The notes below the pieces were generated by a model that was not told the origin of the DNA, ran no database searches, and was given only the letters and a program-made list of their open reading frames with translations. The translations under genes were made by a program, and so were the position numbers. 64,000 nt of DNA from Patellaria atrata CBS 101060 (Eukaryota > Ascomycota > Dothideomycetes > Patellariales > Patellariaceae): positions 1,594,486-1,658,485 of the forward strand of contig MU006089.1 of assembly GCA_010093705.1 (NCBI GenBank), read 5' to 3'. Below, piece by piece: positions 36,780 to 48,095 of the stretch. Each line of letters starts with the position of its first letter. Position 1 is the stretch's first letter.

Positions 36780-38441
36780 ATGAGTCCTCATATGCTGACC
36801 AGATCCCGATCGTCGAGTAGCTCTGCTGTTTCCGGGGATTCCTTCATGGAGCAAAGTGGAAAAAACGGCCATGCTGTTCAAGAATATCGACCTACATATC
36901 AGGAGAATCTATCTCAACTACAACGGACCCCAGAGGATGAAATAAACGACGTTATTTGCATTGGATTCGGTCCAGCATCACTCGCAATAGCGATTGCTTT
37001 ACAAGATGCCCTTGAATCATCCAAGCGCTCTGAAATCCTCCCTAACCTTTATGGAAGATCACCCAAAGTGACATTCCTAGAACGTCAGGAACATTTTGCT
37101 TGGCATGCTGGAATGTTACTGGAAGGTGCAAAGATGCAGATATCCTTTATCAAAGATCTTGCTACTCTGAGGGATCCACGTAGTCATTTCACATTCCTCA
37201 ACTATCTACACCAGCACAACCGGCTTCTTGATTTTACCAATCTCGCCACTTTTCTACCACAGAGAATCGAATATGAGGACTACATGCGCTGGTGTGCAAG
37301 TCATTTTGAGAATGTGGTTGAATACAGCCAAGAGGTCTTAGATGTTGTGCCTGAGAAGAAAGCAGGTAACAGCAAAGTCGAGACCTTCATTGTACGGTCC
37401 AAGAACTTGAAAACCCAGAATATCACGACCCGACGAGCACGAAACGTCATAGTATCAACCGGAGGAAAACCATCAATACCAGAATCGCTTCCTTACTCAC
37501 ATCCTAGAGTAATTCACTCTTCACAGTACGCTCATCTAGCTCCTCAAATTCTCAATGATCCCTCAAAACCGTATAAAGTGGCAGTAGTCGGTGGTGGTCA
37601 GAGTGCCGCAGAGATCTTTAGCAACATCCAAAACCTCTATCCCAATTCAAAGACATACCTGCTAATTCACGGTGGTGCGTTGAAACCTAGCGATGATTCC
37701 CCATTGTAAGTCAAGACCTCTATCTAAAGATTCTCAATCCCTACTAATCCAAAGCGTAGTGTCAATGAGATATTCAACCCATCCCGTGTTGATGATTACT
37801 ATCATCGGGACCCTGTAACCCGGGAACAATCGATTACACATGATAAGAACACGAACTATGGCGTAGTTCGTCTTGAGTTGATTGAGCACATATATGAAAA
37901 AATGTATACTCAACGTTTGCGTCTTGGGCATGACGAAAGCCGTTGGCCACACCGCATTCTTCCATACCGCTCCGTCGTTAGCATTGACGACTCACCTATA
38001 GCGGAAGACCAAGTACGAGTACATGTCTACAACAATAGCGGTGATTACTTAGCGCATGAAACGTCTGGATACGAAGAGCTGGATGTTGATTTGGTTATGC
38101 TAGCTACGGGTTACGAGAGGAATGCACATGAATCTATTCTCAAGGGTGCTAGGCATTTAATGAAAGGTGGCGATCACGGGGACAACAAGTGGATGGTTGA
38201 AAGAAATTATAGGGTCATGTTCGACGACGGTAAAGTCGCTTCCAATTCAGGGGTATGGCTACAGGGATGCTGTGAGAAGACTCATGGTGTAAGCACTCTT
38301 CCATCCCCAAACAGATTCAAACTGATTTGGAAACAGTTGAGTGACACTCTCCTATCCATTGTCGCGACAAGAAGCGGAGAGATCGTGAAATCGCTATTTG
38401 GTAGTGAACGAATTAGGCCCTCGAACGGTCATGCTTCGTGA
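36780..38441 (+). CDS. sidA: L-ornithine N5-monooxygenase (SidA type)
   Basis: Exons 36780..37705 and 37760..38441, giving 535 aa. It hydroxylates the side-chain nitrogen of ornithine using FAD, NADPH and O2, the first committed step of hydroxamate siderophore synthesis, in the cytosol. Seen in the protein: a disordered N-terminus of about 50 residues, the FAD motif [15 protein letters not shown], then [19 protein letters not shown] and KDLATLRDP (active-site region). The NADPH motif [14 protein letters not shown], then [13 protein letters not shown] and LATGY near the end complete the family pattern. The intron joins DDSPF to VNEIFNPSR. It sits in the same cluster as the NRPS that would use its product; no N5-hydroxyornithine acyltransferase is encoded in the window. 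Confidence 0.95.
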
Positions 38442-41400
38442 GACGACGCTGTGTCGCCGAAGTATCGCTCTGAACTATTTCATCTCTCAACAGTCTGGAA
38501 TATGAGCACATCGGAGCATACGAACAAGCAAGTATATAATTTTACTTTACCATTACTGTGTTCTTGATCTTCATTGATCGGCGTACTTGGGGAAATAGGG
38601 TAGATATCCTTCATCTTCGTGACGAAATTCTTCAACTGATATCATAACTTCAGTCGCGCTATATATGCAACCTGGGCTTGATTATACTACGTGACTCCTT
38701 CATGATACTGTTCTTCCAACTGAATTGACATTTTCTCACCGTCTCCCAATAGTTCCAGCTACCGGCCAATCTCAAGCTCAACACCAACGTTCCACAACAT
38801 GCGGAGCCACAGAACCTAAACAGCTCTCCATCAGACTATCCTTTGCAACGCCCCCCATCCCACACCATCCACCAATCCACTTATTTTTACCCCATCTTTC
38901 CAGACCAGAAACCGGGTTTCAGCAAACCACTCACAAACTTTCCCCAGCTTCTATATCCCACCATACCACTCGAGCTACGCCCACCATCAAATAGACTTTT
39001 GCGGCCTCAGCCACCAGCAGGGCATAGAGCCTAAACAACACGGCCGAGAAAAGAGAAAAAGAAATGTAAGATGTCATATCCGCTGTTGAATACAACCTAG
39101 CTTAGCCGCACCCACCATATTCACACCTCCACTTACTTAGAGCTGTAGCACGTGCCATGTCATGCACGGCATGCAGCGACGGGATATCTATCCCTCCCGC
39201 TGCACTAACGTCACCACGATCGTGGATCGCCTGTCCGTTGCCACTCTTCGCCATATCGAAGTGGCGTTTCGCTTCCCGCTGTCAGTCCCTAACCACTCCC
39301 TGATCCTCGCTCCGGAGTGATCTGCAACTTCCTTCTCCTTTTTGAATTGGGAACGGAGGATATGGTCTTCCTGCTCTCTATGACATCTGATCACATCAAT
39401 AACCGATGGTCTTCTCTCCACCGCGGACAGATGTTCCAACATGGCAGACAGGATCTCAGACTCGAATGCGTGGAACCCGAGGGACTCTCCGCTAAGCGAT
39501 ATCGGTGCTTCACCACTTCCTTCTAGTAGCCCTTGAATTGCTCATCAACACGCTAAGCTCTTCTCTATGTTCCCCCTTCCTATTCCTTTTCTTTTCTATT
39601 CCCCTTGACTATGCTTCGACATTGAATCACATCATCTAGTAGACTAAAATGCTCCACGAGTCTCTTTGTTGCTTCTATTGTATCTTCATGCTCAATCCTC
39701 TCCCCTTTTACACCTACCTGCCTATACATCCTTTGTGTGCTAACAGGTTGATTCTATGTCTCTATTTCCCTTTTTTTATTAGTTCTGCAACTTGGTCGAC
39801 AACCCCTCAAGCATTCCCCTTTTCTATTAGTTTTACCAAAAGAGTAATGTGGCAAAGTGTAGTACTAGATTCTACTACGAAATATAGTATTATTATCCTG
39901 CCTATGACAACATGATATCACTCCATTATCCACCGCGAAATCCACAAGAAGTTTGATGTCACCATTGACTCTACGATTGACACCCTCAAAGTGACCCTTT
40001 ATTATCAGCGAGAGTATCTTCACATTTTGCTGACTCCCGATTTTACCATCTAATATCAATTCAGTATCCTTCAATATCAGACCTAAAGCCAACTCACTCC
40101 CCCCAGTAACTTCTCCTATGCGGGCGCCCATTTAGTTCACCGTTCTTCACATCTCCGCTCCGTCAGAACCCTAATCTCTGAACCTCTCTCCAATTCTCCC
40201 ATAGTCGATTCTCCTTGTCAATCTCTCTTCCTCCTGTCCTTGCCCCTTTCGCCCATTTGTACTCTTTCAACCCTTATACCTGACTTCTTATATACACCTC
40301 CCGTTCCCCACCGATGCTCAGCATCATTCAATAAAGCATATTCGCAAACAGACTTTCCTCCCCAAGTGACCTGTCACGGGTTAGACCAAATAGGTATAAG
40401 TGCCTTGGATGATCCAGCGGCTTAGCTATGCTATACTTTAATAGAACAACTTACGCTGTTCTGGCACTTTCTCTTACATTCTTTCCTTAAGTTTAAGCTC
40501 CATGCATGATCCAGTAGCTTAGTCATGTTGTACTTTAACAGAACAGCTCACGCTGTTCTGATACTCTCTTTTACTTTCTTTCCTTAAGTTTAAGCTTCAT
40601 GTATATGTAGCAATATACCTTTCAGCTTCCATCTGAGGTTGAGCCTTAACATGACCTCTCAAATCCCCACAACACTCTCTTGATAGTAGTCACGTGTTCA
40701 AACGATCCAATTCATCTCCTATCCCCTAAAGGCCGTAAAGTATAATCCCAACACTCAAGTTGCTCCTCGACAAAGAACAATTAAGAGTAACGGGTTTCAT
40801 CCCACGTCTACGTGCCTGCGGGCACGTTTGCACCTTATAAGTACCCCCTGGCTGAACATTCATCACCTCGGGGCCATAACTGAATAGTAACGTACGTGTG
40901 TCCCATCCTTAATTGTACAATAATCCCGAGGCCCCGGGTTCGAGCCTCCTCAACGGGGGGAGGGCAGATGTATCTCCGCTTCGGCGGGGGGAACTCTTTT
41001 TCATTTTCCTTTTTTTTTAAATCGTTTTGCTTTATCTGTTCTTTTTTCGCTGCGCGAATGATATATACCAGAGGTGTTTATCTAGTCCCAGTCCGACCAA
41101 AACATCAAAATCCAGTCTTGCCATATTACAAAACCAACAAACGTACCTTCTTTCGTTCGACCAACTATCACCGCCTTCCGCGATCCCTTATCCTCCTTTA
41201 TCCCCTCTCCTTCCATCTTCGTCCTCGCTACCCCCTCCCAATCCATCCTCGTGCAAGAAAACGGGCCATAAAAGGATATTAAGGTATAACCACCAGCATT
41301 AGTAGAGTAGATCTATTATCCCACACCGTTCAATTCCTCCCTGACCACCATCATTCCCACATATATGAAACCAAAGACCTCATCCCTCATACCCATGTCC

Positions 41401-41587
41401 CTTTTCAACTGTTCCCAACCCCTTTACCCATCCCGTCGGTTTAGCGTCAATTGCGTTGGGTAGTCTTACACTTTTGAAATACGTGAGAATCTCTTCAAAC
41501 CTGAATATCTTACTCTCACGACGTTTCTCGGGATCGCTTTGTGATGCCCCCGGAAGCCACTTAAGGGGTTTCTATTTCAGCTTGGAG
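38442..41587. other. Gene-poor region downstream of sidA
   Basis: 3.1 kb with pyrimidine-rich stretches and no supported gene. It contains the 97-bp tandem duplication listed separately and an 88-codon minus-strand open frame (39865..40131) described in the findings. The rest has only short open frames of biased composition. Confidence 0.55.
40409..40602. repeat. Two-copy tandem repeat, 97-bp unit
   Basis: Copy 1 is 40409..40505 and copy 2 is 40506..40602. Both begin ATGATCCAG, contain GCTGTTCTG in the middle and end with CTTTCCTTAAGTTTAAGCT. They differ at roughly fifteen positions, mostly transitions. No coding content. Confidence 0.8.
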
Positions 41588-43261
41588 AGGTAGGTGTTTT
41601 TTTTTTAATTCCATTGTATTGCATTATCTACAATACTGCGCATGCAGCCTTTGAGCTATGGCGCAACTTCCTATATATATAAATTCCTTTTCAGGGCCCT
41701 CATATGCTTGGTGAAGTCTCTAGTGGCTTAGTCCACTGATATTATTTACAAAGGAAAGCTAAGACCTCTAAAAATCCATATAAAGGAAATTGTAGAAGCA
41801 TCTATTCTTTCTCATTTTCATCGGTTCTTGGTTTCCAGTTCTATACCATACATCTAGTTATCTTTTGTAGAATCTACTCTTCCACTCTGTTTACGTCTCC
41901 TGCATGCATTAGCCATCTAGCAGTAGAGATTTGAGTTCTTTCTATATATTTTAGTAGCACTTGTTTACCTAACTTTGTGCAAAAAAGCTTTGTCATTGTT
42001 AGATCTAATCTGAGTAGTTTTCTCATTTCTTTACGTTCTCTAGAGTAGTTAGAGCAATGTAAGATAAGGTGTGTTAGCGTTTAAAGTGATTGGCAGTTTC
42101 CAAAGCACTTCCCTTCCTCATCTTTTCCAATCACTTTAGAGTAAGACTTGGAGAATCCAATACCAGTTTTAAGTTGGATGTAGGCCGCTTGGATCTCTTT
42201 CTGTAAATTGGACTTAGATATACTAGGTGAGAAATGCACCCGGTCTCTACAGATGCGCATATGTTTCCCTTGTTTCTTTCTATTAGACTCCCAATTCTTT
42301 TTCCGGTCAGATAGAATCTTCTCTTTGCATTTTCGTTTGATGTGACTGAGTGAAGTGAATGAAGTACCTATATGCTTGCGTTCCAGTCCTTTCTTAGCCA
42401 GTTTATCTGCTACATCATTCCCAAAGATGTTCTTGTGTCCAGGAACCCAGCAAAAGGTGATCTTCATGCCCTGTTCATTGGTAAGAGTATTGCATAAGTC
42501 AGTTATTAGCACACTTAATTCTTGTCCTCCATCAAGGCTATTCTTTTGTAGCCTCTTAAGTGCTGCTTGGTTGTCCACAAATACCCACAGCTTTCTGGCA
42601 ATGGATTGTCCTTTCTCACATTGGGTCTTTTCTCTTTCAAGTGCTTTAAGGATGGCAAACAGTTCTGCATCCATGATCTCAACACTGTCTCCTAGGTTCC
42701 AGTTGCTGGCAAACAGGATGCGCTGATTGTTTCCTATCTGGCATACCCCTGCAGCATTTCTATTCCCTTCCTTAGATCCATCGGTATAATAGACACTAAC
42801 TAGACCATCCCTTATAACTCCTTCTAAGTCTCTGACTAGCTTTTCATGTTCCTTTGATGCCTTTTCTTTATCCTCACTAGAGATGATGAATGACGCATTT
42901 GGTTTTGCCCTCCAAGGTTGAGTATTGTATACCGAAATCTTTTCCATCTTCCAGTTGGTCACAAAGCCCTGGGTTCTCTGTAATAGGGAGAGGAGCTGCG
43001 TGTTTGTTCTAGCAATGCAACTGATTGAGGTATTGCCTGCTTCTGAGTTGGTGTCTTGGGTTGCATCTAAGTCATCTCTTCTAAGCTCTTCCACGAGAAC
43101 TCTCTTAATTAGATGGTCCTTATGGAACTTTAGAGTTCTAAAAGCATAAGAGTTGCACAACTTCTCGAATCAAACGATTGGAGGAGGTAAGCCTGCTTCA
43201 ATCTCCATGGCCATGCTTGGAGAAGTCTTAAAGGCACCCAAAATCATTCAGGTAGGTGTTT
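41588..43261 (-). mobile_element. 5'-truncated non-LTR retrotransposon (LINE) with target-site duplication
   Basis: The element (41600..43249) is flanked by the same 12 bases, AGGTAGGTGTTT, at 41588..41599 and 43250..43261. On the minus strand it begins abruptly inside coding sequence and ends in a run of A (seen as T at 41597..41606), as expected of target-primed reverse transcription. The coding remnant is listed separately. Length without duplications is about 1,650 bp, so the ORF1 and reverse-transcriptase regions are missing. Confidence 0.88.
41874..43246 (-). pseudogene. RNase H and zinc-knuckle end of a LINE polyprotein, disrupted
   Basis: The frame starts with ILGAFKTSPSMAMEIEAGLPP, the linker usually found after the LINE reverse transcriptase. 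The RNase H domain follows: YYTDGSKEGN, DAELFAILKAL, VFVDNQAAL and FCWVPGHKNIFGNDVADKLA, with the Asp/Glu/Asp/His-Asp pattern visible. A Cys-His knuckle (CFGNC...THLILHC) comes near the end. Two in-frame stops break it: TGA at about 43171..43173 between PPPIV and FEKLCNS, and TAA at 42081..42083 inside the zinc knuckle. The frame is otherwise intact to a TAG at 41874..41876. Not functional as read. Confidence 0.85.
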
Positions 43262-43908
43262 AAGTTCGTGATATTAGATACACAGGACTAAAGGATTGGG
43301 CTGACAACCCGTGGTAGGATACGGTGGTGATGGCGGTAATGACACTCGAGGGGATTCAGACTCGATTCACGAAGACAAGCAAGAGCAACAAACCGTTGGA
43401 TATCGCAAGTGGGGAACCAATGCCACAATTACCCTTCCTAGCTACATTTATGCCTTCGATTTCCATATCTATGCAATGCTCGCAACATCTTACCATTGCT
43501 TCCTACTATCCATTGTTCCTCTCTCAGTCGATACGCCAGCATATATGATAATACCAGCTTGACCTCGCCGAAACTTACCTTTCCCCATCCTAGGCTGCCA
43601 CAAATGCTACAGCAGGGACCATGTCATCCCTCATCCATTCCAAGTCAAGTCATCGAAGACATCCCATCTTGGCCAGAAGCGCAATCTTCATTGTCACATG
43701 CGACCGCCACTCCAGCCAGAAACGCCAGGTACAGAAAACAGGGGGCAAAATAGGGGGAACAAAAATGCACCGGAAGTATGAGGCGATGAGGGAAATACAA
43801 CGCAGCGCAGGAATCGGAGAAGACTCTCTACCCCAGCTCTCCAAGTTTACAGTGTAAACCTAACGGTCGATCGAATCTTCAGTGCGGTAGGAATTCATGA
43901 ACTCGCCT
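43262..43908. other. Intergenic between the LINE and the nmd5 3' end
   Basis: About 650 bp. Open frames of 70-85 codons overlap each other in several frames and have no recognisable motif. No gene called. Confidence 0.5.
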
Positions 43909-46900
43909 TTATGTTGGATGACCGTTTGCGGCTTGTTGCTGGGCTTGAGCCTGAGCATGAGCCGCTGCTTCGGCTGCTGCTTGAGCTTGTGCTTGAGCTT
44001 GGGCGAGGGCGAGTGCTTGTACGGCCTGCTGTTCGACTTCTTGTGCGATTTGGAAGGCACCCTCGATAACTTGCCGTTCTTCTGGATTGAGGTTTTTCGT
44101 AAGGCTCTCATAGAGCTGCGGCTGTTCCTGTTGTAATCCTGAAAAATGATTAGTATTAATAGTTTAAGAAGGGATGACATATGAAGTATACATACGCATC
44201 AATGAATTCCTAAACATGCCATACGGTTCGACCTTGTCGAGCGGTGTCTCTAGAAGTGATTCTTCCTCGAGATCACCATCGTCATCGTCAGCTACTGCAG
44301 TGAACTTCTGAGCCTCTTCATTCAAGAACTCCAGGTATGCAGCGCTCTCGTCTTTGACGTCTTTATCTGGCTCTTCAACTTCCTCGTTCCACTCACCGTC
44401 CGCTTCCCAATCTTCTTCCTCATCGTCGTCGTATTCGCCCGCATAATTGAAGTCATCTTCCTTGGTAGCTTCTTCACGGTTCTTCATAGCCGCTGGTAAC
44501 GTCTGAAACAGGCGCACAATCCCCTGTAATAACCTAGGCCAGCCTTGCTGAACACTAGCAGGGACGTCTTGAGGTTGAAGAGTCAATAAAGAGGATATGG
44601 CAGCAATCGACAGTTTTTTATCATGGACACGCGTGAAGCTATCCATACTCGAAAACCAAAGGCTGAAGAACTTATTGGTAAACTGATGTGCCTCCAAAAC
44701 ATGAAGTGCAAGGAGCGGATTATAGTAGATCGCATTGATGACCATTTCCATCAGATGTATCCGGTATGACTTGACTTTGAGCTCATCGTTCGTGAGGATG
44801 ACCATGGCGAGTTGGATGAATTCCGGTACATACGCATCGACATGACCGCGTAAGCTGAGCATGACTATTTCTGCGAGTTTGCAGCCGCATATCCGGTCAA
44901 CACCACCAACCTTCTCATCGCGGAAGATGACCTGCACCATATCTACGACCGCGCCTAGATACGCTTTATTCTGAATTAGGGTAGCAGAACCATATGAGAC
45001 GAAGTTCTCTAGCGCCGGTAGCATGTCTGATCATGTTAGCAAGTCGGTGTACCATAGGGAGGATGTTATTAATACCTTCAAGATATAGCTCCGCGCCCTG
45101 CTTAAATGTTCTGTGAATGAGTTCGAAAGCTTGCCACATAGTTGGTGATATAGTTTTCGCAGCAAAAGTACAGCTATCGATTATCTCGAACACCTCATTA
45201 TAGAGGTCTATGGTCGAGATTGTCAGAAATCAGATCACTGACACAAAAGGATAACTTACCATAGAGCTTGTTTTCTAGTGTTATTGTTATGACAGGCATA
45301 AGAATTGTCTCCAAGTGGAAAAGTACTTCAGGGGTACTCTCCAATGTTAGTATTAATGTTCCAATAGTCTGCAGAACTCCAAGAGCAGTGATGCTCTTAT
45401 CATCCAAGAACTCCCCGTATGTGTCTTCGTCTTCCTTTTGTTGTTGGCGCTCAAGTAGCTCTCTGACAATCCTCAGGTAGGTATCCCGAAGTTGTTGGCT
45501 AAGAGCAACTGCAAAAGGTGTAAGTTCTGCAGCAAAGACTTCGACAAAATCTTCCATCACGTTTGCTAGAGCGTCGACATCAACCTCATTGGCGAGTTTC
45601 AGTAGTTGCTGCATGATTTGCGGGATGTTTTGCTGCATATTGCTACGAATAATATCGTGTCGAATCAAGGGTTGCAAAGCTAGTGCCGCCTCAACCCTTA
45701 CCGGAAGCTCTGTGTCAGCCATGGACTCTAAAATATTCCGGTAAATGATAATGAGGTTATTTTCATCCTTGAAATCAAGCTGCTCGAATTTTTCCAACGT
45801 GTCGCATGCTCTTGCTCGGAGGAAGCCGTGTGGACTTCTGAATTCTGGGAATACATGTCTTACAAAGAAATATTCTACTTGATCCGCAATGGGGCTATTC
45901 TTCGACAGTATGACTGGTGCCAGTGTGCCAATCATTCTCAAAGCACCCTCTTTCTCTCTTGGATTCTTCTGGTCATCTGGGGCAGACTCATAATTGTTGA
46001 CAATCCCGTTAACGAAATTAAGGACCGTATATGTCTGTTTTTTCCTGCTCTTTGTAAGGGACACGAGGAAATTGGTTGCTGCAACATCCGGGGAGGAAAC
46101 TTCTTCATAATAATTCAACTTCCGATGCAGATACTCCTGAGGATCCGTTTCAAAAAGCTCGATGTCCTCGTCAGACTGGCACAGTACCGGAAACAGAAGA
46201 TGAGAAATTAGGGTTTCCATATGAGGTTTAAGGTGGTTCCACATCGATTTCGGTTTTACACATTCGTCCAAATATGTCAACGTATACGACAGACAGCCCT
46301 TGCTTAACCAGATAGACTTTGCGACCCATTTTTCAATTTGTTGCAGGTACCCTTTGAGGATTTCAGGGGCAAAATTATCGATGAAATTCTTGGCAACCAG
46401 GGTGTAGTCCTCGGTATTGTTTTTGTTCAGGCTAGCGGGGTTACCGTATCTGCTCATATTTCGATTAGTATTTAGGGTAGCCTAGAAGATATTGGTCGTT
46501 CATTACGTACCTCACGAAGAGACGATTAAGGTTCGCATACGCCCATTTTTTAGCTTTCCACCAATGATTCTTCTCTCGTTCATCCAGATCCTCGGGAAGC
46601 GAACACTCCGGAGGATCCTTTGCAACAATTCTCAAGAATAGAGTGCACCAGCCTACCATGACCTGTTGATGCCGAAGAGGTACAGGAAGTTCGAACTAAT
46701 ATCAACTGTCAGAGCGACTAGGAGTGTGAGGTCGGACTAACTCACATATATAGCATGCTTATAAGCCTTCATTGTGATCCTCAGCATCTCGCCAGCTTCC
46801 AAGCTCGTTTCATCCACGAGTCTCGTTCCAATGTTTAATAGTTGAGGAAATGTGACCCCCACAATCCTGTCAAAGTCGGCTCTATTCTCCCCAGCTGCTT

Positions 46901-47500
46901 TGAAACGGTAGATCCGACATAAGGCCAGTAGACACTGCATGCCTGCAAATACCGAAGTGAAGTCTGGTGCATTGAGGAGTTGAAGTGTAATGTCCATAAA
47001 ATCGGGCCATTTTTGCGGAAAATCGAAGGAGAGGATTTTCTGTAGCGTAGGGATAAGCTGGGCCCGTATCTGAGGGTTTGCTGCGGCGAGTATAGGGACT
47101 ATTCGATGTCTAATAATTGCTTTCTCATCCTCCGAGATAGGCTTTGCCCCAGAGAATTCCTGTTCCGCAGCCCAACCCTTCGTTACGCGGTTCTTAAGGT
47201 AGACAACCGCTAGTAAGAGCAATGTCAGCTACGGACCCCCATCAAGACTTTAGAGTGTCATACATGACAATCGCACAGCATTTTCCTGTTCATTTTCGAG
47301 AATATTCAGCAGCGCGTCTGCAAATCCAGGTTTATCTTCTGCCTATGCGGTCTATCAATATTTGTCGTAGGGCTAACATGCGATATGGGGTCGATGTGGG
47401 GGGTACACACGTATTTGAGATGCAACTCGGCCTGCCGTCTAGTATCTGCATTGGGATCTAGAGTAGCTTGTATACGCTCTCTCAGACCAGCGACATCCAT
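43909..47500 (-). CDS. nmd5: Importin-beta family karyopherin, Nmd5/importin-7/8 type
   Basis: Complement of 43909..44138, 44196..45026, 45076..45207, 45260..46449, 46511..46695, 46746..47209, 47264..47342, 47411..47500: eight exons, 1,066 aa, close to the yeast length. This karyopherin carries cargo such as TFIIS into the nucleus with Ran-GTP control. Evidence: the importin-beta N-terminal pattern (DPNADTRRQAELHLKYAE, KPGFADALLNIL, VVYLKNRVTKGW), HEAT-repeat helices throughout, then a very acidic loop (YDDDEEEDWEADGEWNEE) near residue 920. The tail is rich in Gln and Ala (ALAQAQAQAQAAAEAAAHA). Exon 1 joins to GCAGAAGATAAACC at 47342; other AG sites nearby would break the frame. Confidence 0.92.
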
Positions 47501-48095
47501 GGCGAGCTACGAAAGGGTTGGTTCGAGGGTGAACGGGTTATGTTCAAAAAGTGGTATGCACGGGACTGGAGAATGCTATGAACTCGAATTCTGTGATATT
47601 CTTGCCTGTCTAGAGGACCAAAAAGACGTGAGAAGCAGCATGTGCAAGAGAAACAGATGTAAAGACGCTTACAAAGCTAGAGAAAAATCTTATATTCTTG
47701 CAGCGATGTTGTGTTGTTGTTTTACAGCACAGTCGTTGATTCGAATATTGTCGGTACCTGGAGCAAGGGTCTGACTGCCAAGCACTCTTCAATTCACGAT
47801 TTTCCCTATAAAAACCATCATTCTATACTATACCATGCTCTTTCAATCTCACCTCAGATCTATGCATCATTAACTCGACCACTGGGTATAGGATTTTCGC
47901 ACTTCTTATAGAGATTTTAGAGATTCTGACATTGGCATCTTTTCCTCTGAACGAGTAAATGATCACATCCTATCACCTGTTCGATTGTGGATTTGAACCT
48001 CAGTGTCTGATGTTTATGTATACCTCTGCCTAACCATAATGATTATATAAGCTCTAGCTATCCTAATGCATGATCACTATCTTAAGCATCGCCCA
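47501..48095. other. Intergenic, nmd5 promoter and ski2 3' end
   Basis: About 600 bp. A GGTTCAAATCC-like string on the minus strand near 47990 resembles a tRNA T-arm, but no acceptor or anticodon stem pairs around it. Nothing called. Confidence 0.5.

Noticed and set aside
40915-40975. GGGTTCGAGCC string resembling a tRNA B box
   Set aside because: The T stem pairs only partly, and no matching acceptor stem, D arm or anticodon arm is found at the right distance.
41027-41302. Pyrimidine-rich open frames of about 90-130 codons
   Set aside because: They arise from CT-rich DNA, giving Ser/Pro/Leu/Phe-rich nonsense in several overlapping frames.
47960-48040. Minus-strand GGTTCAAATCC with an upstream TTAGGCAGAGG, tRNA-like
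   Set aside because: The acceptor ends do not pair and no anticodon stem forms between the boxes.
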